50,095 bases of DNA, from positions 47,235-97,329 of the forward strand of contig DGAQ01000017.1 in assembly GCA_002382445.1 (NCBI GenBank), in the 5' to 3' direction. Position 1 is the first letter of the stretch; every line of letters starts with the position of its first letter. Positions 25,353 to 33,909 of the stretch are shown one piece after another. Below the pieces are notes generated by a model. It was not told the DNA's origin. It made no database searches and was given only the letters and a program-made list of their open reading frames with translations. A program made the position numbers and the translations under genes. The DNA is from Porticoccaceae bacterium UBA4026. GTDB lineage: Bacteria > Pseudomonadota > Gammaproteobacteria > Pseudomonadales > Porticoccaceae.

Positions 25353-25892
25353 TCAGTTTATTCTTTCAGTGGGGTCTTTATCTTCTTCATCTGATGCGTC
25401 TAAGTCCTCAGTAAAATCAACCACTTCGTCATCAACTAAGCCATAGGCTTCGCTGAGAACCCCTCCCGGTACTTTCGGAGCATAGTCCCGTGGTGCTTCA
25501 ATGTCTTCAGCGCTAACCAGAGGGTTACCATCTGCGTCGACCAGCGACAAGGATGATCCGCCGGATTTAAGTAGTTGCCTTCCTATTTCTGGACTCGCGA
25601 GCCGAATTGCACTGGTTGCCAAATGCTCATGAATTTGACGATAACTTTGCGCCACATTAGTGGTTAGATGAGATACGGTTATAAAATGCTCAGACACTTC
25701 TTGCTGATATCGCTTCAATTTTTGGTCGCTTTTTTCCAGCTTTCTTTGTAAATCACCATTAACTGAACCCTCGTCTTCAATATGGCGAAGATAGAAAAAA
25801 GTTGCGCCCGCTCCAGCCAGAAAGGCGATGGCGACGATAATAAATGTGGTCAATATTGCCAACTTTAAAACCTCTATTAAATTAAACTTCAC
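25353..25892 (-). CDS. zapG: ZapG/YhcB-like DUF1043 inner membrane protein
   Basis: One N-terminal membrane segment (residues ~10-35, LAILTTFIIVAIAFLAGAGATFFYL) is followed by a coiled-coil part (DLQRKLEKSDQKLKRYQQEVSEHF) and the conserved TVSHLTTNVAQSYRQIHEHLATSA. The end is acidic. This matches YhcB/ZapG, linked to cell division and envelope growth. In E. coli it also lies divergent from zapE, as here. Confidence 0.85.
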   Translation of the reverse strand: MKFNLIEVLKLAILTTFIIVAIAFLAGAGATFFYLRHIEDEGSVNGDLQRKLEKSDQKLKRYQQEVSEHFITVSHLTTNVAQSYRQIHEHLATSAIRLASPEIGRQLLKSGGSSLSLVDADGNPLVSAEDIEAPRDYAPKVPGGVLSEAYGLVDDEVVDFTEDLDASDEEDKDPTERIN

Positions 25893-26045
25893 TTAAGCTG
25901 GAAAGAACATTAGAGGCTAGTCACCTCAGGTGCAACCTCTATTTACTTTAAGCCCATTCATATTATAACGTAGATTTTAAATTTATGGCGTTTGGGAATT
26001 TTGGTTGTAACGAATTACTTTGCTCGTTAAAGTTAAATCTTAACC

Positions 26046-27170
26046 ATGGACGTCCAAATAATGCCATCCCCGAGAGAGCTCTATCAAATCGACCTAAACC
26101 AAGAGGGATTCATTGCCGACCCCTCCCAAGATCTGGCGGTGACTGCGTTTGAAGATCTTTACCAGCGGTTACTGCTAAAGCAGAAGCTCTCATGTGAGGG
26201 TATGGTGCGCAGTGCGGTAAGACGATTGTTTCAGAGTCCATTACAATCACCTAAAGGTTTGTATGTCTGGGGAGGTGTGGGTCGAGGAAAGACCTACCTC
26301 ATGGATACTTTCTATGAAAGCCTTCCATTTGGTAACAAGATGCGGGTCCACTTCCATCGCTTTATGCGGAGGATTCATCAAGACTTAAGGTCCTTAGAGG
26401 GGGAGATTAACCCTCTCCGAAAAGTCGCTGGAAGAATTGCAGATGAGACCTGCATCATTTGTTTCGATGAGTTTTTTGTCAGCGACATTGCAGATGCGAT
26501 GATTCTTGCTGGATTGTTGGATGAGTTATTTCGTCTTCAGGTATGTTTGGTTACGACTTCAAATATAGTGCCTGACTTGCTTTATCGGGATGGACTTCAA
26601 AGGCGACGCTTTTTACCGGCTATTGACCTACTTAAAAAACACTGTGAGGTGATTAATATCGGTGGAGATACAGACTACCGTCTTCGGGCGCTCGAGAAAG
26701 CGCCGCTTTATTGTAGTCCTCTCGGAAATGAGGCTGATGCCGATATAGAGGCAATTTTTAATCGATTAGTCCCGGTCGAGGGTGAAATTAAACTGGCTGT
26801 TGATTTAGAAGTTGAAGGTAGATCAATACCAGTAGTCAAACTTTCAGAAGACATTGTTTGGTTTCAATTCGCCTCTCTTTGTGAGGGGCCTCGTAGCCAA
26901 AACGACTATATCGATATTGCCAGAGAGTTCCATGCAGTGATTATAACGAATATCCCAATGATGGGGGATCGCAATAATGAAGCGGCACGACGATTTATTA
27001 ATCTGGTCGATGAGTTTTATGATCGCAATGTGAAAGTCGCGATATCGGCTGCCGAAAGCCTGCCAAACCTCTATTCTGGCACCCGTTTAGCCTTTGAATT
27101 TGAGAGAACTCAGAGTCGATTATTAGAGATGCAAAGCCATGAATATTTAGCTCGACCTCATTGCCCCTAG
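26046..27170 (+). CDS. zapE: Cell division protein ZapE (AFG1-like ATPase)
   Basis: P-loop ATPase that associates with the division ring under stress. Walker A is GLYVWGGVGRGKTYLMDTF, Walker B is CIICFDEFFVSDIADAMIL, and FHRFMRRIHQDL and LVTTSN are family motifs. The length of 374 residues is normal. It is followed after about 110 bases by rplM, as in many gammaproteobacteria. No strong ribosome site precedes the ATG; an ATG five codons on is an alternative. Confidence 0.94.
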   Translation: MDVQIMPSPRELYQIDLNQEGFIADPSQDLAVTAFEDLYQRLLLKQKLSCEGMVRSAVRRLFQSPLQSPKGLYVWGGVGRGKTYLMDTFYESLPFGNKMRVHFHRFMRRIHQDLRSLEGEINPLRKVAGRIADETCIICFDEFFVSDIADAMILAGLLDELFRLQVCLVTTSNIVPDLLYRDGLQRRRFLPAIDLLKKHCEVINIGGDTDYRLRALEKAPLYCSPLGNEADADIEAIFNRLVPVEGEIKLAVDLEVEGRSIPVVKLSEDIVWFQFASLCEGPRSQNDYIDIAREFHAVIITNIPMMGDRNNEAARRFINLVDEFYDRNVKVAISAAESLPNLYSGTRLAFEFERTQSRLLEMQSHEYLARPHCP

Positions 27171-27210
27171 GTCCTAAGATAAAAAAGTTAAACTTTACGA
27201 CAAACAGGCC

Positions 27211-27239
27211 TTGTATTAGGGCACTCTGATCATTACAAT
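27211..27239 (+). promoter_or_regulatory. Promoter of the rplM-rpsI operon
   Basis: TTGTAT at 27211-27216 and TACAAT at 27234-27239 are separated by 17 bases. They lie in the zapE-rplM gap, about 40 bases before the rplM ATG. Confidence 0.6.
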
Positions 27240-27248
27240 TCGCACCCT

Positions 27249-27266
27249 TTTGGGGGATGTCCCAAA
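27249..27266 (+). promoter_or_regulatory. Hairpin in the rplM leader
   Basis: TTTGGG at 27249-27254 pairs with CCCAAA at 27261-27266 around a six-base loop, just before the ribosome site AGGAAAAG. L13 is known to repress its own mRNA in E. coli, so this could be part of such a control site; that link is inference. Confidence 0.4.
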
Positions 27267-27281
27267 TCCAGGTAGGAAAAG

Positions 27282-27710
27282 ATGAAAACATTTAGTGCAA
27301 AAGCAGAAACAGTACAGCGCGATTGGTTTGTAGTTGACGCGGACGGGAAAACCTTAGGCCGCTTGGCGACCGAAGTTGCTTCACGCCTTCGTGGCAAGCA
27401 TAAGCCGGAATTTACCCCCCATGTTGATACTGGGGATTATATTGTCATTGTGAACGCTGAAAAGATCGGCGTTACTGGTAACAAGGCTAAGGGTAAAATT
27501 TATTATTCTCATACTGGGTATCCCGGTGGAATTAAAGATATTACTTTTGAGCAGTTGATGGAGAAGGCGCCTGAGCGTGCCATTCAGTCAGCAGTTAAGG
27601 GCATGTTGCCCCGCGGCCCACTGGGCCGAGAAATGTTTAGAAAATTGAAGGTCTATGCAGGGGCGGATCACCCGCATACTGCACAGCAGCCTCAAACACT
27701 CGACCTGTAA
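27282..27710 (+). CDS. rplM: 50S ribosomal protein L13
   Basis: The 142-residue protein shows the L13 motifs MKTFSAKAETVQRDWFVVDADGKTLGRLATEVA, LRGKHKPEFTPHVDTGDYI and GMLPRGPLGREMFRKLKVYAG. The ribosome site is AGGAAAAG. It forms the usual two-gene operon with rpsI, 12 bases downstream. Confidence 0.98.
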   Translation: MKTFSAKAETVQRDWFVVDADGKTLGRLATEVASRLRGKHKPEFTPHVDTGDYIVIVNAEKIGVTGNKAKGKIYYSHTGYPGGIKDITFEQLMEKAPERAIQSAVKGMLPRGPLGREMFRKLKVYAGADHPHTAQQPQTLDL

Positions 27711-27722
27711 CGGAAAGCGATT

Positions 27723-28115
27723 ATGGCAGATACTCAGTTTTATGGCACTGGACGTCGAAAGACTTCAGCGGCACGCGTTTTCATGACCTCTGGAAGCGGT
27801 AATATTAAAATTAATGACCGAAGCATTGAAGTTTACTTTGGTCGTGAAGTGGCCCGGATGATTATCCGTCAGCCTTTTGAAGTGGTTGATATGGTTGAGA
27901 AGTTTGATCTCAACATTACGGTTGCTGGCGGCGGTAACTTTGGGCAGGCTGGCGCAATCCGTCACGGTATTGCTCGAGCGTTGGTTAGCTATGATGAAAA
28001 TTTGCGCTCACCACTGCGCAAAGCAGGATTCTTGACCCGAGACGCGAGACAGGTGGAGCGTAAGAAAGTTGGCTTGCATAAAGCTCGTAAGCGCCCGCAG
28101 TTTTCTAAGCGTTAA
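27723..28115 (+). CDS. rpsI: 30S ribosomal protein S9
   Basis: The 130-residue protein shows YGTGRRKTSAARVFM at the start. GQAGAIRHGIARAL follows, and the highly basic tail ERKKVGLHKARKRPQFSKR reaches the P-site tRNA. It is the second gene of the rplM operon and is closed by a strong terminator. Confidence 0.98.
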   Translation: MADTQFYGTGRRKTSAARVFMTSGSGNIKINDRSIEVYFGREVARMIIRQPFEVVDMVEKFDLNITVAGGGNFGQAGAIRHGIARALVSYDENLRSPLRKAGFLTRDARQVERKKVGLHKARKRPQFSKR

Positions 28116-28130
28116 TTAAATGTCTTATTG

Positions 28131-28162
28131 AAAAGCCCGACCTATTGGTCGGGCTTTTTTTT
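28131..28162 (+). terminator. Intrinsic terminator after rpsI
   Basis: AAAAGCCCGACC (28131-28142) pairs perfectly with GGTCGGGCTTTT (28147-28158) around the loop TATT, and the T-run continues to 28162. It ends 47 bases after the rpsI stop. Confidence 0.95.
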
Positions 28163-28207
28163 GTCTAATAAAATCAATTACTTAGAGTTAATTTCATCTG
28201 GTGTCGG

Positions 28208-28236
28208 TTGCGTAAGAAACTGATTTGATTTACAAT
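28208..28236 (+). promoter_or_regulatory. Promoter of the petA-petBC operon
   Basis: TTGCGT at 28208-28213 and TACAAT at 28231-28236 have 17-base spacing. They lie about 70 bases before the petA start and after the rpsI terminator. Confidence 0.5.
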
Positions 28237-28308
28237 ACCGCGTGAAAATTTGAGTGTCTATTTTCTGATTTTTCTAATCAATAATCTATCTCTATCTGGG
28301 GGATCGCC

Positions 28309-28920
28309 ATGAATGGTGACGTTGTGAATGAGGGCCGCCGAAAGTTTTTGTTGGGAGCGACCTCTGTAATCGGAGGGGCTGGAGTTGTAGGCGCGGCCGT
28401 ACCTTTTGTAGCCTCTTGGCAGCCTAGCGCTAAAGCTAAGGCTGCTGGAGCGCCGGTAAAGGTTAATCTCTCAAAGCTTGAGGTTGGCGGGCGGATGGTT
28501 GTTGAATGGAGAGGCAAGCCGGTTTATATCGTTCGGCGAACTGCAGAATCTCTTGCGGCGATTGATGCTATTGATAGTGATATTTTAAGAGATGTCGATT
28601 CTGCGGAGGCATCACAACCTGGTTATGTTAACGGCAGTGCCCGCACATTGGCCGGAAAAGAAGAGTATTTAATTTTGGTTGGACTTTGCACACACCTCGG
28701 TTGTGCGCCTTTATATCGCCCTGATGTCGGTGCGGCTGACCTGGGTGGTGATTCCTGGTTAGGCGGATTCTTCTGTCCCTGTCACGGTTCTAAGTTTGAC
28801 CTTTCCGGGCGCGTCTTTGCGGGTGTTCCAGCACCTAAAAATTTAGAGGTCCCACCTCATAGTTATGAGTCAGATAGTGTTGTTGTTATTGGTATTGACA
28901 CGGAGAGTGCTTATTTATGA
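28309..28920 (+). CDS. petA: Ubiquinol-cytochrome c reductase iron-sulfur (Rieske) subunit
   Basis: Rieske subunit of the cytochrome bc1 complex. The twin-arginine-type N-terminus (GRRKFLLGATSVIGGAGVVGAAVPFVASW) forms the membrane anchor. The cluster-binding motifs are GLCTHLGCAPLY and FFCPCHGSKFDLSGRV. The length is 203 residues. GGGGGAT lies close before the ATG. The stop overlaps the petBC start by four bases, so the operon is translationally coupled. Confidence 0.97.
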   Translation: MNGDVVNEGRRKFLLGATSVIGGAGVVGAAVPFVASWQPSAKAKAAGAPVKVNLSKLEVGGRMVVEWRGKPVYIVRRTAESLAAIDAIDSDILRDVDSAEASQPGYVNGSARTLAGKEEYLILVGLCTHLGCAPLYRPDVGAADLGGDSWLGGFFCPCHGSKFDLSGRVFAGVPAPKNLEVPPHSYESDSVVVIGIDTESAYL

Positions 28921-30950
28921 GTGAAGAAAAAGGTTTTGCAGCTTGGTTAGATTCCAGAATGCCGACGCTCAAAGAGGCGTGGCAAAAGCATATGTCCGAG
29001 TATTACGCACCTAAAAACTTTAATTTTTGGTATTACTTTGGTGTACTAGCAATGGTCGTGTTGGTGATTCAGCTTATCACCGGCATTTGGCTGTTAATGA
29101 GTTATCAGGGCTCAGCAGAGCAAGCTTTTGCATCTGTCGAATACATCATGCGTGATGTAGAGCTTGGCTGGGTTATTCGCTATGCACACAGCACCGGTGC
29201 GTCTGCCTTTTTTATTGTGGTTTACATGCACATGTTCCGTGGTCTTATGTATGGATCCTACAAGGCGCCTCGCGAGCTCGTATGGATCTTTGGCATGACT
29301 ATTTATGTCGCGTTGATGGCCGAAGCGTTCTTGGGCTATGTGTTACCTTGGGGGCAAATGTCCTATTGGGGTGCGCAGGTCATTATCTCTTTGTTTGGCG
29401 CAATTCCAGTGGTGGGTGAAGACCTAGTTCAGTGGATTCGTGGTGATTATCTAATTTCTGGGATCACCCTAAACCGATTTATGTCACTGCACGTGGTCGC
29501 TATTCCGATCATACTTTTAGCTCTTGTCGTGATGCACATTATTGCTCTGCATGACGTAGGGTCTAATAACCCTGACGGTGTCAGCATCAAGAAATATAAA
29601 GATGAAAGTGGTAACCCCATTGATGGCGTCCCGTTCTTCCCTTATTTTGTTATCCATGATTTAGTCCCCATTGTGGTGTTCCTCTTTGTATTTTGCTCGA
29701 TCCTCTTTTTCATGCCTGAGATGGGTGGCTTTTTCTTAGAGTATGCTAATTTTGAGATAGCCAATAATTTAAAGACCCCAGAGCACATTGCGCCAGTTTG
29801 GTATTTCACACCCTATTACTCAATGTTGCGCGCAGTGCCTGACAAGCTGGGTGGCTTTATTGTTATGGCCGCAGCTATAGCTATCCTGTTCGTTCTGCCG
29901 TGGTTGGATCGAAGCCCCGTGCGCTCTATTCGATATAAGGGTAATTTCAGTCGAGTAGCTCTGCTGACCCTAGCGGCGGTGTTTATTATTCTTGGCTATC
30001 TTGGTGTCAAAGCGCCTACCGCTGCACGCACAGTCCTTACGCAGATATGTACAATCTTGTATTTCTCTTACTTTATTGGTATCTATTTCTGGACTCGAAT
30101 TGAAAGCACTAGGCCAGAGCCTGACCGTATCACTATGGATGGCGGTATTGGCGCGTGGAAGACCCTAGGGGCAGTCTTGGTGGTTGCGGCTATGGTTGTC
30201 ATACCTATTAAGGCGGTTGGCGCTGAAGGAAAATCGTGCGGCACTATCGACTGTGATCCATTTGAATCCCAACTTACTAATGACGCCTCTCTTCAACGCG
30301 GTGCTCAATTAGCGGTGAATTACTGTATGGGTTGCCACTCGTTTAAGTACTCTCGATGGGAGCGTGTTGCCGATGATCTAAATATCCCTCATCAAATGAT
30401 GCTCGACAATATGATTTTCACCGGTCAAAAAATTGGTGAGCTAATGAAAGTTTCCATGCCGTCGGATAAGGCTAAGGAATGGTTTGGCGCTACTCCACCT
30501 GATTTAACACTGGTGGCAAGATCTCGATCGCCAGAGTGGGTGTATACTTACCTGCGCCACTTTTACGCAGATCCATCTCGTCCGCTTGGTGTAAACAACA
30601 AAGTCTATAAAGATGTCGGTATGCCTCATGCGCTTCTTGACCTGCAAGGGTTGCCTGAATGCGTTCCAGGTTCTACTCTAGCTGCCAATGGCGGCATTAA
30701 GCGTGATTTGCTCACCGGTGAAGATATTTTGGATAATCCCTGTGGTGGTTACGACATTACTAAAGCCGGTAGCCTGTCGCCTGAGGAATATGATGTAGCC
30801 GTTTTTGATTTGGTTAATTTTCTGGCCTATATTGCGGAGCCTATGGCGGAACAACGTAAACACATCGGTAAAATGGTATTGTTATTTTTATTGTTGTTGA
30901 TGGTTCCAGTAATACTGTTAAATCGAGAATATTGGAAGGGCATCCACTAG
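28917..30950 (+). CDS. petBC: Fused cytochrome b / cytochrome c1 of the bc1 complex
   Basis: A single 677-codon frame. Residues ~1-410 are cytochrome b: IRYAHSTGASAFFIVVYMHMFRG, PWGQMSYWGAQVI and the second histidine pair in FMSLHVVAIP ... VMHIIALHDVGSNNP. After a hydrophobic stretch ending IPIKAVGA|EGK, cytochrome c1 begins, with heme motif CMGCH in AVNYCMGCHSFKYSRW, the methionine-ligand region DVGMPHALLDLQG and a C-terminal anchor MVLLFLLLLMVPVILL. Separate petB and petC are the rule in Pseudomonas; the fusion recalls fbcH of Bradyrhizobium, which is cleaved after synthesis. I infer signal peptidase cleavage here as well. Confidence 0.95.
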   Translation: MSEEKGFAAWLDSRMPTLKEAWQKHMSEYYAPKNFNFWYYFGVLAMVVLVIQLITGIWLLMSYQGSAEQAFASVEYIMRDVELGWVIRYAHSTGASAFFIVVYMHMFRGLMYGSYKAPRELVWIFGMTIYVALMAEAFLGYVLPWGQMSYWGAQVIISLFGAIPVVGEDLVQWIRGDYLISGITLNRFMSLHVVAIPIILLALVVMHIIALHDVGSNNPDGVSIKKYKDESGNPIDGVPFFPYFVIHDLVPIVVFLFVFCSILFFMPEMGGFFLEYANFEIANNLKTPEHIAPVWYFTPYYSMLRAVPDKLGGFIVMAAAIAILFVLPWLDRSPVRSIRYKGNFSRVALLTLAAVFIILGYLGVKAPTAARTVLTQICTILYFSYFIGIYFWTRIESTRPEPDRITMDGGIGAWKTLGAVLVVAAMVVIPIKAVGAEGKSCGTIDCDPFESQLTNDASLQRGAQLAVNYCMGCHSFKYSRWERVADDLNIPHQMMLDNMIFTGQKIGELMKVSMPSDKAKEWFGATPPDLTLVARSRSPEWVYTYLRHFYADPSRPLGVNNKVYKDVGMPHALLDLQGLPECVPGSTLAANGGIKRDLLTGEDILDNPCGGYDITKAGSLSPEEYDVAVFDLVNFLAYIAEPMAEQRKHIGKMVLLFLLLLMVPVILLNREYWKGIH

Positions 30951-30969
30951 TCTTTGTCGCTTTTTTTTA

Positions 30970-31021
30970 GGTGGCAGATAGCCCTTTATTTGCCACTTCA
31001 GCGAGGAATAAGTCATTCCTC
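30970..31021 (+). other. Two hairpins between petBC and sspA
   Basis: GGTGGCA (30970-30976) pairs with TGCCACT (30991-30997) around a 14-base loop. GAGGAAT (31003-31009) pairs perfectly with ATTCCTC (31015-31021) around a five-base loop. A run of eight T lies just before the first. They may slow or end transcription from petBC, or shape the sspA leader; neither has the T-run after the stem expected of a plain terminator. Confidence 0.4.
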
Positions 31022-31054
31022 AGTTAACTAATAATCATAAAATGAGAGGTAGAT

Positions 31055-31675
31055 GTGCGTCGATCTTCAATGACATTATTTTCAGACCCTACAAGTCAAT
31101 ACAGTCATCGTGTGCGAATTGTTCTCGCGGAAAAGGGTGTAACGGTTGATATCGAAGATATTGACCCAAAATCGGTGACTGAAGAGATCCTTGAGGCTAA
31201 CCCTTATGGAACACTTCCTACTCTTGTTGACCGCGATCTGGCTCTTTACGAATCAAAAGTGGTGATGGAGTATTTGGACGAACGTTTTCCTCATCCACCG
31301 CTGTTGCCAGTGTATCCAGTTGCCAGAGCTGAGAGCCGGCTTTGGATATATCGTATTGAGCGTGATTGGTGTGGTCTAGTCGATAACATTACTGCTAATC
31401 CAGACAGTAAAGCGGCCGAAGCGGCACGCAAAGAATTCCGAGAATCATTGATGACAATCGCCAGTATTTTCGAAGAAGTCCCGTATTTTATGAGCGAAGA
31501 ATTCACATTGGTAGACTGTTGCTTGGCACCTATGCTTTGGCGTCTGCCAGAATTGGGTATCGCTCTGCCAAGTAACCGTCAAATAAAACCACTTCTTGAC
31601 TATATGGATCGTTTATTTGAACGTCCATCCTTTCAGGAGAGTTTGACAGATTTAGAACGAGAAATTCGCGACTAA
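31055..31675 (+). CDS. sspA: Stringent starvation protein A (GST-fold RNA polymerase regulator)
   Basis: SspA binds RNA polymerase and changes promoter use in stationary phase. It has the glutathione-transferase fold with TLFSDPTSQYSHRVRIVLAEKGV, NPYGTLPTLVDRDLALYESKVVMEYLDERFPHPPLLP and a C-terminal helical part. The start is a GTG with GAGAGG five bases before; an ATG five codons on is possible. The length is 206 residues. It is followed after 14 bases by sspB, as usual. Confidence 0.96.
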   Translation: MRRSSMTLFSDPTSQYSHRVRIVLAEKGVTVDIEDIDPKSVTEEILEANPYGTLPTLVDRDLALYESKVVMEYLDERFPHPPLLPVYPVARAESRLWIYRIERDWCGLVDNITANPDSKAAEAARKEFRESLMTIASIFEEVPYFMSEEFTLVDCCLAPMLWRLPELGIALPSNRQIKPLLDYMDRLFERPSFQESLTDLEREIRD

Positions 31676-31689
31676 TCGGCAGAGATAAA

Positions 31690-32097
31690 ATGCGCTCTAA
31701 TCGACCTTACCTTTTGCGAGCCTTCTTTAACTGGATAGTCGATAATGACTGTACGCCTCACATTATTGTTGATGCGCATCATCCTATGGTTCAAGTGCCG
31801 CAAGAGTTTGTTAAGGATGGGCAAATTGTATTGAATATCGCTCCGAGGGCCGTCACCAATTTAAGTTTAGATGGCGACACTGTCCAATTCTCTGCACGGT
31901 TTAATGGTGTACCTGTAGATATTTATGTTCCTATTGCCGGTATTTTTGGGATTTATGCCCTAGAAAATGGTGAGGGCATGGTGTTCGAGCAAGAGGGTAG
32001 TACTGAGCCGCGACCCCCTGCCCCAAAAATGGTTACACGCTCTGATGCCAAAGATAAGTCAATTAGGCCGAAGCCCTCGCTAAGAGTGGTGAAATAA
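31690..32097 (+). CDS. sspB: ClpXP protease specificity-enhancing factor SspB
   Basis: Adaptor that brings ssrA-tagged proteins to ClpXP. Residues 1-105 form the tag-binding fold (SNRPYLLRAFFNWIVDNDCTPHIIVDA, FSARFNGVPVDIYVPIAGIFGIYALENGEGMVF). A flexible linker follows, then a short C-terminal ClpX-docking end (KPSLRVVK). With smpB also in the window, two parts of the trans-translation pathway are present. Confidence 0.97.
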   Translation: MRSNRPYLLRAFFNWIVDNDCTPHIIVDAHHPMVQVPQEFVKDGQIVLNIAPRAVTNLSLDGDTVQFSARFNGVPVDIYVPIAGIFGIYALENGEGMVFEQEGSTEPRPPAPKMVTRSDAKDKSIRPKPSLRVVK

Positions 32098-32131
32098 CTC
32101 ATATACAGTCGTCTCTGCTAAGGAATTCAGT

Positions 32132-33310
32132 ATGTCAAAACCTATTGCTATATTATCGGCTGCCCGCACTCCAATTGGTGGCATGATGGGGGCCTTGTCT
32201 TCGTTGTCAGCTCCTGACCTTGGTGGTATCGCAATTGGCGCGGCGATTGAACGGTGCGGCGTTGATCCCTCTAAAATCAATGAAGTGTTAATGGGCTCTG
32301 TACTGACTGCAGGGCAGGGGCAAGCGCCGGCGCGACAGGCCGCTCTCGCGGCTGGCTTAGCTCAGTCTACCTCGTGCACCACGATAAATAAAGTCTGTGG
32401 TTCGGCCATGAAATCAGTCATGGTAGCGGGTAATACGTTGCGTTCAGGCCAAGCCGACATTATTGTTGCCGGCGGCATGGAAAGCATGAGTCGAGCCCCA
32501 TATCTTATTCCCCAGGGCCGTCAAGGCTATCGCTTTGGCCATGCCGAGATGTTAGATCACATGCAGTACGACGGATTACAGGACGCCTATCAGGGCCTTG
32601 CGATGGGACAGTTTGCAGAGAGTTGCGCGGCCAAATATCAATTCACTCGTGAGATGCAAGATGCCTTTGCTATTGAATCTTTACGTCGAGCCAATGCGGC
32701 TATTGATCAGGGATTTTTTAAGTCTGAAATTGTGCCTGTCACCATTTCCAGTCGTCGCGGTGAGATTGTTGTCGATACTGATGAGCAACCGGGTAATGCG
32801 AGACCTAGTAAAATTCCTCAACTTAAACCTGCGTTTCAAAAAGATGGTACCGTCACGGCGGCAAATGCTAGTTCTATTTCGGATGGAGCTGCGGCGTTGA
32901 CCCTAATGATGGCAGATGAAGCCCAGGCAAGAGGGTACCAGCCTATTGCTTTGATTCATGGCTATGATGAATTTTCTCAAGCACCTGAATGGTTTACCAC
33001 CGCCCCTGTAACCGCGGTCAAAAATACTTTAAAGCGAGTGGGCTGGTCTGTAGATCAGGTGGATCTATGGGAAATTAACGAAGCTTTTGCCGTGGTGGCT
33101 ATGGCCGCAATGGAGGAGTTAGGCATTTCTCACGAAAAGCTTAATGTTCATGGTGGTGCTTGCGCACTGGGCCATCCAATTGGGGCCAGTGGTGCACGAA
33201 TTCTAGTCACTTTGATTCATGCGCTGCAACTTAGGGGTGGCAAGAAGGGCATCGCTAGCTTATGTATTGGCGGAGGAGAGGCCACAGCGATGGCTATTGA
33301 GTTAGTCTAG
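32132..33310 (+). CDS. Acetyl-CoA C-acetyltransferase (thiolase)
   Basis: Thiolase of 392 residues. The acyl-enzyme cysteine is in TTINKVCGSAMKSVM, the catalytic histidine in GACALGHPIGASGARILVTLIH, and the second cysteine in SLCIGGGEATAM; NEAFAVV is also present. Length and motifs fit the biosynthetic/acetoacetyl type (AtoB/PhaA-like) rather than long-chain FadA, but neighbours give no pathway. It overlaps the convergent dolP by four bases. Confidence 0.93.
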   Translation: MSKPIAILSAARTPIGGMMGALSSLSAPDLGGIAIGAAIERCGVDPSKINEVLMGSVLTAGQGQAPARQAALAAGLAQSTSCTTINKVCGSAMKSVMVAGNTLRSGQADIIVAGGMESMSRAPYLIPQGRQGYRFGHAEMLDHMQYDGLQDAYQGLAMGQFAESCAAKYQFTREMQDAFAIESLRRANAAIDQGFFKSEIVPVTISSRRGEIVVDTDEQPGNARPSKIPQLKPAFQKDGTVTAANASSISDGAAALTLMMADEAQARGYQPIALIHGYDEFSQAPEWFTTAPVTAVKNTLKRVGWSVDQVDLWEINEAFAVVAMAAMEELGISHEKLNVHGGACALGHPIGASGARILVTLIHALQLRGGKKGIASLCIGGGEATAMAIELV

Positions 33311-33909
33311 TTTTCGAATTCTGTTGGCTCGGTGAGTTTTGGTTTTTCAACATACTCAAAGCATTTAACGACCTTTCTCACGCCTCGAGTATTGCGGGCA
33401 ACTTCTGCGGCTATATCGCCCATGTCTTCGTAGAGAGTCCCAAGCAGGTAGACCACACTATCCTCAGTAACGACTTTCATGTCAGAAAAATCAATCCCTT
33501 TTGTGAAGGCCAACTTGGTTTTAATTTTTCCACTGATGATTGAATCATTAGTTCTTGATACGACGGAGGTTTTACCTCTTAGTTGCAGTTCGTTATACAC
33601 TTTGCGCTGTCCGTGGTAATCACGCGCAGTATCACCTGCAAGGGCTTTCATTTCCGCACTTGGCGCTTCTCCGGTAATGAGTACCAACCCGTTATATACG
33701 GTCACATTCACATGAGCATTAGCTAGCGCTGGATCAGCTTTTATAATGTTGACGCCAATAAAGGTTTCCATCTTACTGTCATCGAAATCCGTGCCGATAC
33801 TTTTACCGGTTGCATCTGGTCGGATAGGCTCGTCGGTCACCGTATTAACGAAAGCGGTACATCCAGATAAAATACTAAAAAGAGTTAGAACTGCGACCAA
33901 GCGATGCAT
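33307..33909 (-). CDS. dolP: BON-domain outer membrane lipoprotein DolP (YraP)
   Basis: Lipoprotein with signal MHRLVAVLTLFSILSGC (lipobox LSGC) and two BON domains: NVTVYNGLVLITGEAPSAEMKALAGD and KVVTEDSVVYLLGTLYEDMGDIAAEVARNTRGVRKVVKCFEYV. DolP supports outer-membrane integrity and BAM function. It follows diaA directly, with the ATG next to the diaA stop. The order lpoA-yraN-diaA-dolP is the same as in E. coli. Confidence 0.94.
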   Translation of the reverse strand: MHRLVAVLTLFSILSGCTAFVNTVTDEPIRPDATGKSIGTDFDDSKMETFIGVNIIKADPALANAHVNVTVYNGLVLITGEAPSAEMKALAGDTARDYHGQRKVYNELQLRGKTSVVSRTNDSIISGKIKTKLAFTKGIDFSDMKVVTEDSVVYLLGTLYEDMGDIAAEVARNTRGVRKVVKCFEYVEKPKLTEPTEFEN

